Shown here piece by piece: positions 21,914-34,930 of a stretch of DNA of 64,000 nucleotides. Both the position numbers and the translations under genes were made by a program. Position 1 is the first letter of the stretch. Every line of letters starts with the position of its first letter. The notes below the pieces were generated by a model, which was given only the letters and a program-made list of their open reading frames with translations, had not been told where the DNA came from and ran no database searches. The stretch is taken from contig NC_135177.1 of NCBI RefSeq assembly GCF_041146795.1, forward strand, positions 37,356,560 to 37,420,559. Direction: 5' to 3'. This DNA comes from Maylandia zebra (lineage: Eukaryota; Chordata; Actinopteri; Cichliformes; Cichlidae).

Positions 21914-22800
21914 GATGGAGGAAAAACACCAACGTCTCCCTGCGACGTACAAAGACACGTAAAGAAACAAAGGATCACATGAGGTTAATGTCCTGCTGCT
22001 GCTTAACTTTGAGTTCAAAATCATCTGAGATATGACGTCACATTTACCTCAGTTTATCATCAAATTACAGAAGTGGCTTTGTGTGCGTTTGATATGAAGC
22101 TTCTGTCGACACAAATGAAAAATATCAGGAAACACTGAAAAACTGCAAACACAAACTCAAACACGTTTAATGCTTAAATAATAAATCAGAAAATAGATCA
22201 CATGCAATAAAGTCAAATATTTTAAAAGTACAAAAACATTTTATCAAAATACAAATGTATGAAAAAGAAAACCGGGCCGAGCTAATGTTCAATCAAATCT
22301 GAAGAAGCGTGAAACAACAAACGGCTCTGTGATCGATCGAGCTGCAAACGGGTCAAAATCAGAATTTGTGCCTTTGAGGAGAAACCCGAGTCTTACCTGC
22401 CGGTCTGCGGTCAGCGGCTGACTGTGGGGAGTTTTCCACAGTCACCTTCTTTCCTGTCCTTCAGGTATGGAAACGATCATTTGTGAGTCAAACTCGCAGT
22501 GATTTGGAAGACATTTGCATGCCATGCACATCAGTGCAGGTGTGGCTGGGGCCTCGCGACTGTGCGAGCTCCTGCAGCTAAAAGCACCAAATCGATCTGT
22601 CAGAGCTTCGATTCATCTTTGATCCTGTCGTCACATCTGAAATGTCTCATCTTGTACTTGGTGTGGTCGTTCGGACAGACAGGAGAGAAGCCGTCAGCTG
22701 TTAAACCTGGATGATATTTCCTGTGGTCAGAAACGTCCAACCACGAACTGACCTCGGCTTCAGTCGGCGTGCACATTAAACACGTGCTTTCCTCTGATCA
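21914..22800. other. 5' flank of the lectin gene
   Basis: The promoter of the lectin gene should lie here. No clear TATA box or conserved block was recognised, and no other gene is supported. Confidence 0.4.
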
Positions 22801-22807
22801 GCTGATG

Positions 22808-24560
22808 ACAATAATCAATCAATCAAAATGTATTCATATAGCACATTTTAAAGACCGCAGTACACCAAAGTGCTTTCCAGTAAAATCCTGATACAGATAA
22901 AAAAAAATCACAATATAAAATATAAATTACAGATATAAATAAAATAGATAAAATATAAAATAATTACATAATCTAAATGCAGAGCCAGATGTAAATTACC
23001 CTAATTAGCCCTGAATGGCAGGTTAAACAAATACGTTTTTAGGCGTGATTTAAAAGACTGAATGGAATCTGATGCACGAACATGAAGAGGAAGAGTATTG
23101 CATAAGCTGGGTGCAGCAACGGCACGGTCTCCCCTGGTCTTCAGCCGAGACCAGGTTGCACTAAGAGCAGCTGGCCCGATGATCTCAATGCTCTCTGAGG
23201 GCTACAGACAGAGATCAGTAGTCAGGTGCCATATTGTTTAGGATTTTATAAGCAAACAATAAAATTTTAAAATCAATTCGGTATTTAATAGGAAGCCAGT
23301 GTAAGTTGGCCAGAACAGGAGTGATGGAGTCGTACTTTCTAGTGCCGGTCAAGAGACGTGCTGCGGCATTTTGGACCAGCTGCAATCGCTGAAGAAGAGA
23401 AGACTGGAGGCCCGAGTAGAGCGAATTACAATAATCCAGTCTTGAAGTGATGAAAGCATGAATGAGTTTCTCCAGATCTTTGTGAGGTATGTAAGGTTTA
23501 GCCTTAGAAATTAGGCGTAGTTGGTGAAAGCTGGTTTTTACCACAGTAGAAACCTGTTTATCTAGTTTGAAGGAGCTATCCATGAAAACTCCAAGATTCC
23601 TAACAGCATCAGTGAGGTGGTTAGCAACAGGCCCCAGTGTGCCGGTCAGTTGTCTCAGAGGCATTTTTCTATCAAAAACGATAATTTCTGTCTTCTTTTC
23701 ATTTAAAGTAAGAAAGTTACGTGATAACCAGTCTTTGACATCGCTCAGACAATCAAACAGAGGATGTAGTGAAGATGAAACATCCCCAGTCAGGTGGAGG
23801 TAGATTTGAATATCATCAGCACAGCAGTGAAAAGAGACATTATGTTTTTCAAAAATGGAGCCCAAGGGCAGCATGTACAGAGAAAACAACACAGGACCCA
23901 GCACCGAGCCCTGGGGCACACCACAGCAAAGAGGGGCAGAAGAAGAGGAATATTTTCCCATCATGACAGAGAACGACCTCTCAGAGAAATATGATTTAAA
24001 CCATGAGAGATTTCCTTTAAGGCCTACTACTTGTTCCAACCTTGCCAAAAGGATTTCATGGTCAACCGTGTCAAAGGCTGAAGTCAAATCCAATAGAACT
24101 GAGACCGCAGAGCGCCCAGAGTCGGCGATGAGAAGGTCATTGAAAACTCTTAGTAGGGCAGTTTCGGTGCTGTGACGCGGTCTAAATCCAGACTGGAGTT
24201 TATCACTTATACCGTTTCTCTCTAAGCGGGTCTGTAGTTGCTGAAGCACTAGTTTCTCTAAGACTTTTGACATGAAGGGAGTTTAGAAATCGGCCTGTAA
24301 TTTGCTAGAGTGTTACGATCAAGGCTGCTTTTCTTGGTAACAGGTTGCACGACTGCATGTTTACAGACAGTCGGAACACAGCCAGATGACAGTGATGAGT
24401 CCATTAAAAATAACAATAAAGGTGCTCAGCTCTTTCTTTTAGCAACTCTGCTTCTACACGCAGCGCTTCAGCTATCAGAGTGCAGGCCACCTCCTGCCAA
24501 ACGCTCTTCCTCTCCACCTTCATCAGGCGCTTCTGTGGACTTGCTCCCCCCCGCGGGGAT
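22808..24560 (-). mobile_element. 5'-truncated L2-type LINE, reverse transcriptase with mutated active site
   Basis: The minus-strand frame 23215-24273 encodes RT blocks GFRPRHSTETALL, LLDLTSAFDTVDHEIL and CGVPQGSVLGPVLF. The catalytic box reads CADD (HCCADDIQIY) where YADD is usual, so this copy is inactive. Similarity continues upstream of 24273 in a shifted frame (ANYRPISKLP), showing a frameshift. The 3' tail at 22808-22900 ends in a repeated ATTG motif. The family differs from the full-length LINE at 10073, which has another tail. Confidence 0.82.
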
Positions 24561-24599
24561 AATCGAGTCAAACAGTAATTAATGGACGAGGTTATTTTA

Positions 24600-25150
24600 G
24601 GGAAACAAAGGTCTTTGGGAGGAACTGGGACATATTTTAAAATCAGTGACTTTTTTTAACATTTTCTGATGAGAATAGAAAAATCCAGAAAATGTATTAT
24701 TTTGTCCTGTTATCTGTTCTCACAAATGTGTCTGTGCCTTTCTTTCCTCTAACAGACGCTCACAGCTAACCTATTTAAACCTGTTTCTCTGCACGTGTTT
24801 TCCATGCAGCTCTTTGTTATCCAACACTTGCAGCTGTGTGTAACAGTGGTGTGGCTGTGAGCAGTGTTGCTGCTACAGGCTCTGCTTCCTGATCTCATCT
24901 GCAGTCAGTTTGAAAGTCAAATGAGGCTGAGCTCGCTCTGAGCCGTGTTTTACAGTCAGCGTCCATTTAAATGATCCCTGTAACCTGTTTAAAGGACAGC
25001 GCGTCCCGTCTGTGCTGTTTAAATTAGTTTGACTGGAATTAAAACAGGAAAGAGTAAATTCAGAAAACAGAGATCAGCTTCCTCATTTTTTTAAACATCA
25101 TGTAAAAACACTTTCATCTGGATTTGGTATCACAATTAAAATTATTTTTG
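24600..25150. other. Intergenic stretch, nothing recognised
   Basis: Unique-looking sequence with only short frames. No domain, repeat end or regulatory block was identified. Confidence 0.45.
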
Positions 25151-25167
25151 TGTGTGTGTCCCGTTTG

Positions 25168-25800
25168 GATCTTTAGCCATCAGAATTGTTGTCTTAAGGC
25201 CAAGAAAGATGCAACTGCAAAGCTCTCTCAAAAACATTTTGAGAGAGCTTTGCAGATTATTTTAAGGTCTACATTAATAAGGGCTATTGGACGATAGCTT
25301 GAAGGAAATACAGGGTTGTCCAGAATTCTTTGTAAAAATCTGGACCTGGAGCCTTATTATTGGGCATACTTATCAGGCTTCCTGGAGTTCACCTGGCGTC
25401 AGTGGCGAATCCAGTGCCACTGCTTGGGTGTCTAATAACTTTGGAAGAGTTATGTTGTCGAGAAATTGATCAATTTCGTTTTTAGACGGGTTTATTTGTG
25501 GTGTATATAAAGTTTCATAGAAATCCCTAAAAATGTTGTTTATTTTTTTAAGATCATATATTGTGTTCCCAGATAAATCTTTAACAGCACATATAGTTGT
25601 TTTTTCTTTATTGATTTTTAACTGGTTAGCAAGAAATTGTCCTGATTTGTTACCGTGTTCATAATTTTGCAGGCGAAGTCTTTGTACTAAGAATTTAGTC
25701 TTTTTATTAATAATTTCATTTAATTCTAGTTTTGTCTTGCGTATTTTGTTTAATATTTCTTGATCTTGGTGTGACACAAAGGCTTTTTCACAATTAAATT
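25168..25800 (-). mobile_element. L1-type LINE fragment (region between endonuclease and RT)
   Basis: The minus-strand frame 25373-25777 reads INKKTKFLVQRLRLQNYE, then LANQLKINKEKTTICAVKD and FRDFYETLYTPQ, the segment before the RT fingers in L1 ORF2. Beyond a break, KAPGPD and FYKEFW, the start of the RT, can be seen at about 25290-25370. The left edge shares a box with repeat copy A at 4786, suggesting a common 3' end. Confidence 0.68.
25215..25255. repeat. Perfect short hairpin (19-base arms, 3-base loop)
   Basis: CTGCAAAGCTCTCTCAAAA (25215-25233) is followed by ACA and then by its exact inverse complement (25237-25255). It lies at the junction between the L1 fragment and the repeat edge shared with 4786. 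Confidence 0.9.
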
Positions 25801-25937
25801 TAAGCTAAAAACAACAACAAAGTATTACATAATGGGATCGTCACTTGTAGTTCACAATTTGTCCACATGGGGGTGCAGTTTCCCCTCATTAAGATTCAAC
25901 AATTAATGTCCTCATTACTGCCTGCTGGGTTCCTGTT

Positions 25938-25951
<14 letters not shown>

Positions 25952-25991
<40 letters not shown>
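25952..25991 (+). repeat. (CA)20 microsatellite
   Basis: Uninterrupted CA repeat preceded by a short CT run. Confidence 0.9.
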
Positions 25992-25993
<2 letters not shown>

Positions 25994-26515
25994 TAATCCT
26001 CCTTATTGCCCTGCCTGTTGTGTAACTGTGAGAGCTCTTATCTAACGACTGTCTAACAGCTGCATCACCAAAGACTTCAAAGTCATTGTTGTTAAAAAAA
26101 TCTCAGGTGTGTTCGAGCTGTGATTATACATCATTACATTATACATCGATGTGTGATAACTCACTTTACCACACATCGACACATCTGTATACATGTAGCA
26201 CATCAGTATATCTGCTCATCTATATAGCAATATAAACATCTGTATACTCATTTCTACATAATCTGTCATAACTGCTCCCAGCTGTTATCCTAACCGTATC
26301 TGTATATAATCTGCTCCTACTGAACTTACTGCTCTTGCAAACTGTATTTTGTTTTCCTGTAGTCATACATGTGTAATGACAATAAAGTTGAATCCTCAAA
26401 CAGTCACACAGAGAACTCAGACGAATAACTCTCATCATCTCATTCGATATGAAACTCTAAGCAGAGCTCACATTAGTGTCAGACGGAGAACAGCTCACAC
26501 TGACAGTCGGTAAGC

Positions 26516-27170
26516 TCGCTCAGCAGCCGCGGAGCAGAAGCCAGGGGGAGTTGCAGTGACGCGCCCGTGAGCTCCGCAGGCAGCCAGCTGTGCCTGAGTG
26601 ACCGAGCCCCAGGCCGAGGGGCTGGGGGCACCCCACCTCCGAAGTGGCCCGAGCGAGCCCCAGGCTCCAGGCCCCGATAAGCGGCCACCAGGAGAGAGCC
26701 GGTGTGTACCTGGACGCCCACCCCCAGACACAAAGAACCACCAACGCACCGATGTCTGAGGGAGTCCACCACTGGCAGGGGGAGTGGTGGTGGGTGGAGA
26801 TAGGCCTCCAAACCTTGGAGGGCCTGAGATGTCCCCAGAGAGGTGGCGTCTGATACCCAACCTGACATATAGACACAGACATACAGGCACACACATATAC
26901 AAACATCCATTCCCACCCTCATGCTCTCATATGCACTTACTCCACACTCAACCAACGTGGAGACAGACATAAAGAGACGCTGTACACACGATCACACTCC
27001 CCAAGCGTACTCTAAGCCCCGGGTCTAGGTACCCTTGCCCCTGGAGGGGGGAACTGCACCCAGACCCAGGTGGTGTTACCCTTTTCCCTGCGGTGGGGAG
27101 AGGCAGACCACCCCGACTCCGCAGCAGCAGGGAGGCCCCACACTCCAGACCGTAGTCGGACGGCCAACTC
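26516..27170 (-). repeat. Long interspersed repeat, copy B, with the solo-LTR site empty
   Basis: High identity to 5535-5985 and 6536-6708 of copy A, joined without the LTR. The join at about 26965-26973 (GAGACAGACATAAAGAGACG) has one GACAT where copy A has two flanking the LTR. The similarity begins abruptly near 26516 and ends near 27140-27170. Confidence 0.82.
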
Positions 27171-27806
27171 CTTCACACGCCCCCGTCCTCTGCTGCCTGT
27201 TGTGTGCAGACATGTACCTGTAAATATATGCTGCACAGTGCCCTCTGTAATTATTGCAGCTGCTTCGTCTCTTTTTCCTTTGAAGTAACTGGCATCGTGC
27301 TTTGTGATTGCTCAGAGTTACAGGTTTCTTACTCTCATCGGCTCATCTTTGTTTTCTGTTTCATTCAGGGTTTCAGTTTTTCTCACGTTGGTTTGTTTCT
27401 GCATCCAAGACAAAAACAGAACAGTACATATTCCATCTATCACAGTCACGTGCAGGTAAACCTGCTGTGCGTGCTCTGCAGGTGTGCACACCTGGAACAT
27501 CTGTCCGTGTCGTCAGACGCACAGATCAGGTCGAAGCAAAGGTGCCGCCGCGACGTGATGTGAAAAACCTGAAGACTTGAGAGTGAAACACGATCCTAAT
27601 AACTGCTGTTTTTGTGCAGCTGCTGTAGAGTCGTGATTCATATCAGAGACACCATGTGACCTCTGTGGCGACAGCTGGACGCCGCGGGTGATGGCGAGGC
27701 CTCCGTTACTGTCTCGCTGCACGTTATAGTTTTATATGTTTACAGTCAGATACAGTTACGACCTTTGAACTTTGTTCTCACAGACCTGCAAATATCAGCC
27801 TTAAAT

Positions 27807-27808
<2 letters not shown>

Positions 27809-27867
<59 letters not shown>
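27809..27867 (+). repeat. (TG)n microsatellite
   Basis: About 58 bases of uninterrupted TG. Confidence 0.9.
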
Positions 27868-27869
<2 letters not shown>

Positions 27870-28924
27870 TCTAATCTGTAATCTGCCTCTAGATTACAGT
27901 TTGCAGGAAGTCTTAAATAATGACATCATTGTGTGGCTGTGGCCCCGCCCCCTGCATGATATCACTCAGAGCTGGATGGTCTGTGAGAGCAGCAGCATGG
28001 CCGCCTTCGTCTCAGTGAGTAATCTTCATTTTATTCCATCTGTTTTGTGTATTTTGTGTCTTCGATCATCGAGAGCTTTTTCTCTGTTTGTTTTTTTCTT
28101 TCTTCATATTTAGAACAAAGAGTCTGATATTTGATCCTGTCACTTTTTAATCAGGAGCTTTTCTTATCTCACTGATTTTCAGCAAATAAAAAAGCAAAGT
28201 AAGTAAGTTTAAGTTTTAGTAACATTTCATTTATTAAAAGGAAAATAAATTCAAGCTCTGGAAGTTTTATGTTAGTCGACGCTTTTTGGAGATGATTTTT
28301 GTACGTTGCTGAGAAACTTTTAGAAAGTGAAGAAAATGTTTCCGGAACATTTTTTATTTTTATATTTGTTTAAAGTTTTGGGCTTTTTAGAAAAAGAGGA
28401 GCTTTTTGAGATGGGACGAGTTTAATCTTTGATCTCAATTAAACTCACCAACATGAAATAGTTTTTACAGAAAGTAATCCAGGTAAAAACAAATCACTGA
28501 GACTCAGCAGCAGCTTCCTGGTTGTTTTTCTAACCACATCAGGATAATGTGACGATGCTCCACCTTTAAATGGGTCTGACAGATGCTGCTGCGAGGAAGC
28601 AGCCTGTATCTGGTGGCCTCTGTGTGCTGCTGCTGGTAAACGAGGTCTAATTAAAGCAGAAGTAGGTCTGTGGCGGCGGCGGCGGCTCCTGGGAGCCGTC
28701 CTGCAGACGGAGCGCTCGAATTAGACCCAGCGTCCTCTGAGATCAGCTGATCCAGTCCGTCCTTCACAAACATGTAGATTAAACTTCCTTCCTTGAAACG
28801 CAGCGAGCTGTCCTGCTGCTCAGGGCGTGTGACCAGGGACTATTTTCAGCAGCGGAATAATCCACGTTTGGTACGCGTTGTGTGACCAGTTATCCCTCTG
28901 AAGGATGTCCTCCTCTCGTTTCAG

Positions 28925-29319
28925 CTGGTAACATGTCAGCACTGCCCCGTCACCTCCACCCGCCGCGGCCTCATCTACAGAGACTCTCTCTCCGCTCTGT
29001 CCAGGAACCTCAGGGCCCCCGGGGGCCCCCGTCAGCCCCCGGGCCCCCGGCCGCAGGGCTTCGGCCTCCAAGGCGGACGCCGCTGCAGGCTCAACAGGTA
29101 CGGCGCGCACATCTACAGACACAACAAACCAATAAAAACAGATCACCTGATCTAATCGCAGCCGCCGTCCGTCCCCACAGACCTGAGCTCCCAGAATCCA
29201 CTGCTCTGGCTCGCTCCAAGCAGTCTGGCAGCATGAAGCACCTGGTCCTGGCTCACCTGAGGAGGATGCTGACTCCGAGCCCCGCCCAGCAGCAGAGAGG
29301 CCTCCGCCTGCCAGGCTGA
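28925..29319 (+). CDS. C18orf21-like protein, last two exons (5' exons not found)
   Basis: Exon A (28925-29097) follows a CGTTTCAG acceptor, starts LVTCQHCPVTSTRRGLIY and ends at a GTACGG donor in phase 2. Exon B (29181-29319) follows CCCCACAG, keeps phase and ends GLRLPG before TGA. The CxxC followed by a basic stretch and SLSALSRNL resembles the LLITCKTCNRTVKHHGK-type segment of vertebrate C18orf21. The C-terminal GSMKHLVLAHLRRML resembles that family's KKHFSQLKMLL end. A partner CxxC exon upstream would complete a zinc ribbon but was not found. A small ATG exon at 27997-28014 (MAAFVS, GTGAGT donor) would be in phase but lacks the expected residues. In mammals C18orf21 and SIGLEC15 are both on human chromosome 18, weak support from context. 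The function is unknown. Confidence 0.5.
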
Positions 29320-30639
29320 CCTCTGACCCGCTGCTGGGACGCAGGAGGTGGTCCGGAGTCGCAGTGAGAGCTGCTGGACACCAGAGGGCGACAGAGGTTC
29401 AGACTGGGTCTGAGGTGGAGGAGAACTGGTGTGGTTGCCTTTCCCTTTTCCCTCACCTCCACCCAGCACCTGTGGGAGGAGGCCGGACTTACCGAACATC
29501 CTCATCCTCCGCAGGGAGGAAGAGCGCAGCAGCTGTCCACAAAGTTCTGAGCAGAAGCTCCTCAGCGTGGTGGGTCTGAGCCCCACGGCACTGTGGGTAA
29601 TGACTGCAGCTGCTCAAGACACAATTTTCCTGCTGCAAATGAACAAAATGTTAATTATTTGTGTTTCAGAGATTCAGCCGTCGCTGTGATGGCTCAGATC
29701 TGTGTGTGTCAAACTGTATTTATTAAACAGACTTTAGACATTCATGTTAAACTTAAGTAAACGAGTTGGATTCAACAGTGTTTCTGTTTCCTGGAGTTAC
29801 TTTAGGTTCTGTGATCAGTGTTAGATGATTATAGTGTGTAGCTGCAGATCGGAGCAGCTGACTGTCTCGTGTCCTGCAGCAGGAGAATGAACCCACAGCA
29901 GCCAAACAGCTGATTGTGTTCAGGCTTCAAAGCTTTATGGTGAGTTTGACACTGAACTGCAGAACCTCTGAAATAAACCCACTTCCTGTTTCTCTGCGTC
30001 ATTGTTGATTGTTTGCTGGGTAGTGTACAACCGCAGCTCTGAAAAAGTCAGGATGCTGTCAATCAAAGCCAGTGTCGTAAAGTCACATTTGATTCAAATT
30101 AGAAAACATTTAAACTGAGGGAAGGATTCGTTACACGAGCTCGTGCTGAGTCTGATGTCAGCGTCACGTCTGTAAAGCAGGACCAGTCTGCGCTCTGACA
30201 TCGGTCTGTGATGGTCTGTGATGGTCTGTGAGCCGACGACAGCAGCTGTTCCGGTCTGATGGAGGTTTCCAACTGCTCGGCGGGCCCGGCTCTGCTTCGT
30301 CCTGTTGTTGTTGCAATGATGCTCCAGATGTTCGCAGCTGGTCAAAGGTCTGGACCGCAGTCTGCAGTTCGGCACGGCCCTGCTCGAACACATCTGGATG
30401 TTGCTCTCAAACGTGCTTATACATTTCAGCCTTTCCAGATGTGCCAGCTTCCAGGTCCAGTTCCACAGGCACTGGTTTCTAGTCCCAGTGACTTTTCAGC
30501 CTTTGGTTTCCAACATTTTAGAGTTTTGGTTTTCTGGAGTGGATAACGTGGATTTCTGAGACCTGCAGATCATTGCATTCTGTTTTTATTTACATTTGCT
30601 ACAGCATCCTGACTTTTCCAGAATTGGGATTGTGCACCC

Positions 30640-31060
30640 ACTGGACACTTTATTAGGTACATCTTGCTAGTATCCGCTCTGCTTCCACTCGAGCGTGCTC
30701 TGCTGAGATCTGTGGCTGTGGAAGTCGTGTCATGTTTGAGAAACCAGTTTGTGAGGATCTGAGCTTTGTGACACGGAGCGTCACCCTGCTGGAAGCGGGA
30801 TGGTACACCGTGGGCACATCACTCAGGTAGGCTGTGGAGATGAAACACAGCGTCGCAGCAGCTGCAGCTCGTCGATGCAGGTAAACTCTGACCTGCCGTC
30901 TGCCAGGTTTAATAAAAATATTAAACTTATCAGCAAACACTACCCCCCCACCCACCCACATCACCAACCTGAGCCACGGTCTGAGGAACCCTCATCACTC
31001 AGGACGCACAGACCAAGTCCTGTTGCACTTCCTCTGCGATGTGTGCCTTTCTACAGTTTT
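30640..31060 (-). mobile_element. Tc1-type transposon relic (CACTTTATTAGGTAC end)
   Basis: The end box ACTTTATTAGGTAC, then GAAACCAGTTTGTGAGGATC, GAGCTTTGTGACA and ACTCAGGTAGGCTGTGG recall a common fish Tc1 element read on the minus strand. Deletions and frameshifts are evident. A second relic with the opposite end of the same element type lies at 47585. Confidence 0.6.
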
Positions 31061-34000
31061 TGGATGCATGCCTCCTGTTTGTTATTTCTAGTTTGAATAA
31101 ACAATGAGAGGCTGCTAAACTCAGATTAATGTTAACGACTGCACTTCATCGTGTGCACTGATGAATGTTACTCCCGCTGCTTCGTCCGCCTTTCTGAAAA
31201 TAATCGGAAACACGTCTGAGGCAGTTTAAGGTGGAACTGCTCCAGCTCTCCTTTGGCTTTATGTTCACGATTCGCAGCGTGCGCACCGCTGTGATGTCTT
31301 TACAGAGAGGCCGAGGACTGAACAATAAAGAGGACAGAGTTATGTAACTCCCAGCAGGTCAAAGGTCGTTTGAAATATTAATTAGAAAGTTGTGCAGGCT
31401 CGGGTCTCCTGCTGACAGCTCACGTTTAATCTGCTCTGCTAATGAAAACCAGAACAAGCGGCGCTGCTTTAAACTGCAGAGCGGCAGGAAATGACCTGAG
31501 CCTAATGTAGCATGTAAGCAAGGCCCGGATGACTTTGAATAACTACATCACACGTTCAAGTATTGTAACAATCAATATTAAATACACTATTATAGGCTGG
31601 TGTGTCACAGGTACAGTGGTTACTTTAACCTGTTTGCTCTCTTCTCTCTGGGTCGTTCTTCCACTTCCTGTGTTGGAGACTCGTGTTAAACATCAAAACA
31701 ACAGGATGTGTCCTCAGTAAACGTTGTCATGGAAATGAGGCGTTCCTCAGGGTTCCGTTCTGGGACCTCTGAGTTTTGAAAGGGTGCGGTGACCTTTGAA
31801 CCTTTAAAGGAAACCTGTGCTTTTCTTTAGTCCCACACATCACAGGGCAGGTGTAGAAGCCGAGCCGTGCTGTCGGCCTGCAGCCGCCGTGTGCATCACT
31901 GCTGTTACTGCCAGCAGCAGCTCAGCCGTCAGAGCAGAAACTTTGTCTTCTCTCGTTGTTATTTCAATAATCAGACTCAATTAAGAGAAATCATGTAGAA
32001 GAACGATGGATGAAGGTCTTTCTTGAAGTTTGTTTTTGGCTTTTTACAGTCATATGATTTAAAAACTTCAGATTTTTTATTTCCTCGGGTTTATTATCAG
32101 GTTAGAAATAAAAGAAGCTCAGAAGCGACTGAGAAACTTTGAATTTCTCATGATTAAAACTGTAAACACAACATGGTTGTAAAAAACAGTGACAAAAGCT
32201 CCTGATATGGACGAGCAACTTATTCAGTGATCCATAGTCGCACTTTGAGAGGGCGAGATGGCGCCGGCGTGTGTGCCTCGCCGTCACATCCATTTATGCT
32301 CTGTGTGTTTCATAGTTTTTGTCACTTTTATTGACCTCATGATTCACAATGACTTGATGATTCGAAGAGTTTCAGTACATCGAGATACGGTTTCATGACT
32401 GTTTCTTGTGATAATAATTATTTGCTTCATGAACCCAACACTGCGTCCAGACTTCTCTCACAGGGAGACGCTCGAGTATGAGGGACGTTCTTCGGTGTGT
32501 CACGGAGCGCCCAGGCCTCCCGTCTCATCTCCTTTCGTGTCATAATACCAATAAATCCTCTGAGCGCTGACGGCTTCTCAGCTGGACCAGCTCTACCAAA
32601 GCGTTCCTCTTTGAGTCCGCAGTGATGTGCAGCATCACGTAAAACCACCTCCGCTGTTGTTTTTCTGAAGGAAAACCCTGAAAAAGCCTGCGATGGTTGC
32701 CAGGAGCTGTTTTGTGGCTTTGTGGGAACAACAATGACTTTTCTGTAATGAAATAATCTGTCAGGATTACAGAGGCCGACCGCTCCAGCAGGAGGGAAAC
32801 GCTGCACAAACACTGATCTGCTAATCACAGATAAGCCGTGAGAAGGCCGGTTTGCTGCGAAACTGTGTCAGGGCCGAATCGTCCAGCGTGATTTAATCTC
32901 ACGGTAACAATTATTCTTTGTTTTCCATCCACAGCTGAACTCCGTTAGGATCTCTCAGAGTTCCCACAGCAGGAGGAAGACTGCTGCCTTCATGAGCCGT
33001 CCTACAGAGTGGGAAAAATGCCTATTTTTACAGACACATACGTGAACGGGGGTCATGTTTATAAGTGTACCCACCCTCAGGTGTTCATACAGGGCACTGG
33101 CCCTTTAGCATCAAAGACAGGTTTTTGTAACAGCTGTGGATGGCTCTGTATTTCCTCACACCTCGCTTTCTTCCTGAGAACGACTCAAACTGAGGTCAGA
33201 AGACTGAGACTGGAGGACCTCCACTAATGGCTCCACTTGGCCTGGCGCTTGTCTGACAGCCCAGCAGTGTTTTCTGATAATGGGCTACATACAGCTTCCA
33301 TCAGGTCTGCTGCCTCCAAGCTTCACAGTAGAGAAGGAGCTTTTCTTCACTTTTCTCCAAACGTTTCTGGTTGTGACCATAAATCTCACTGTTTTGTTGC
33401 GCAGGTGAAGTTTTATAGGCGCATGTTCCTCTGGTCTCTGATGGCACTCACCACCCCGACAAACTCACTTCATTTTAACTCAGTCGGGCATGAGAGCTCG
33501 AGTGCACAGAGCTGGGCGACCTCACCATGACCTCGGTCTGAATCTGCATCTGTGTGAGTTTATCAGGTTAACGTGTGATTCAAACGAGCTGCAGGTCTGA
33601 ATCCATCAAGTGATGAAGACCCTGCAAAGCTTTGTTGAATTTTCAAGATTCAAAGCGTCTTGAATCTTGAAAATTCTGTGAAACGTAGAAGCAGGAAATC
33701 ACCAGTTTGTTTGCACGTTCTACAGATTAATTAAGAGACGCTATTTTGTTTACTCAAACATGTATTTTATATTATTTTACAATTGAATGTTTTTGTGTAG
33801 TAATTTTATTTGTCTTCCCTGTCTGAAACATTTTGAATGATTGTGCATGAATATCAGAGCTGACTGTCGTTATGTGGAGCTTGTTCCTGATTACGTGCTC
33901 CTCTGTAGATCATGCCCATCAGGTTTATGGGGAACAAAACGACAAAGACACAAGAGCAGAAGACATAAAATTAATTTACACTATAACAAAACCCTCTGAT

Positions 34001-34242
34001 TAATGAATTTGACTTGTTTGTCCTTCTTATTCCAAACCAGATTTTTTTGTTGTTGTTACTGAAAATGTGAAATAACAGAGTACGAGAGCAGACTTTATGC
34101 AAACACAGACCTGACGCACAAAAACAGCCTTTGAATGAGACACAGCTGGATGTTGACGTTTTTATGGGAGCTCTTTGGACTTTCCTGATTCCTCTGAAAA
34201 CATCTTTAAACGCTTCTGTCAGAATCTGCTTTAAACAACATA

Positions 34243-34350
34243 CATGTATACATGCATGCATACATGCATGTATACATGTATGCATGTATGTATGTATGCA
34301 TGCATACATGTATACATGCATGCATGCATACATACATACATGCATACATA
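34243..34350. repeat. Palindromic ATGC/CATA alternating purine-pyrimidine tract
   Basis: Runs of CATGCATGCATACATG and GTATGCATGTATGTATG in both orientations. It is almost entirely alternating purine-pyrimidine and self-complementary, able to extrude cruciforms. It lies about 480 bases before the slc4a7 promoter boxes. Confidence 0.85.
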
Positions 34351-34833
34351 CTGCTGCGTATGCGCAGCAGTGAGCAGCGTTTATAAATATTAATATTGGT
34401 TAAATCAGAGTTAGGAAGGAGAAGCATTCTGACCTTTCCCTTGAACGACCACAGCTCAAAAACTCCGCTAACGTGTAATAAAGTATAGGAAATATTAATA
34501 TTCATCAGCAGAGGTCTGTACGACGAACTGTTATTACATGCTGTTTATTATTTATAATTCTGTTATACTGTCATTGATATCGTGTTTTATATTTAATAGT
34601 ATTTATCATTTCGGCAGGTCGGAGGTACAGCGGGTGCACAGCGCAGGCTTTCCCTCTGAGACTTTACGATTACCGGTTTAAATGAAGGTAAAACTGCGCG
34701 GACTAGTCCGCTTTCTTCGCTGCTTGTTTTTACCGGATTCGTCGGAAAGTTTTCGTTAAAACCAACAAACTGAAGGGAACGCTCACGCTTTGTTACCGGC
34801 ACGACTCCGCCCACTGCACGCTCCCGCTCGCCG

Positions 34834-34930
34834 ATTGGTGGTAGTAAAACCACCGCCGCCACGTCATTGGAAAGCGGAACTGCCAGTCAAAAAGGGGCGG
34901 GACTTACAGCTGGAGTTAATATATTCCAGG
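34834..34930 (+). promoter_or_regulatory. slc4a7: slc4a7 main promoter: CCAAT and GC boxes in a CpG-rich region
   Basis: Two inverted CCAAT boxes (ATTGG at 34834-34838 and 34866-34870) and a GC box (GGGGCGGG, 34894-34901) precede the first exon. The local sequence is CpG-rich from about 34680 to 35340. A TATA-like TAATATATT follows at about 34917. The start codon lies at 35071. Confidence 0.6.

Larger units (their letters stand above)
29320..34800. other. Intergenic spacer between the C18orf21-like gene and slc4a7
   Basis: Apart from the Tc1 relic at 30640 and the ATGC repeat at 34243, no gene could be supported. Several frames of 60-130 codons exist but have no recognisable domain, signal peptide or splice structure. 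Confidence 0.5.

Noticed and set aside
27997-28014. First exon of the C18orf21-like gene (MAAFVS)
   Set aside because: Phase fits, but it would omit the first zinc-ribbon cysteines and most of the N-terminus, so it is not included in the gene call.
32427-32828. 133-codon minus-strand frame
   Set aside because: No family similarity, no splice sites with phase logic and no neighbouring gene structure.
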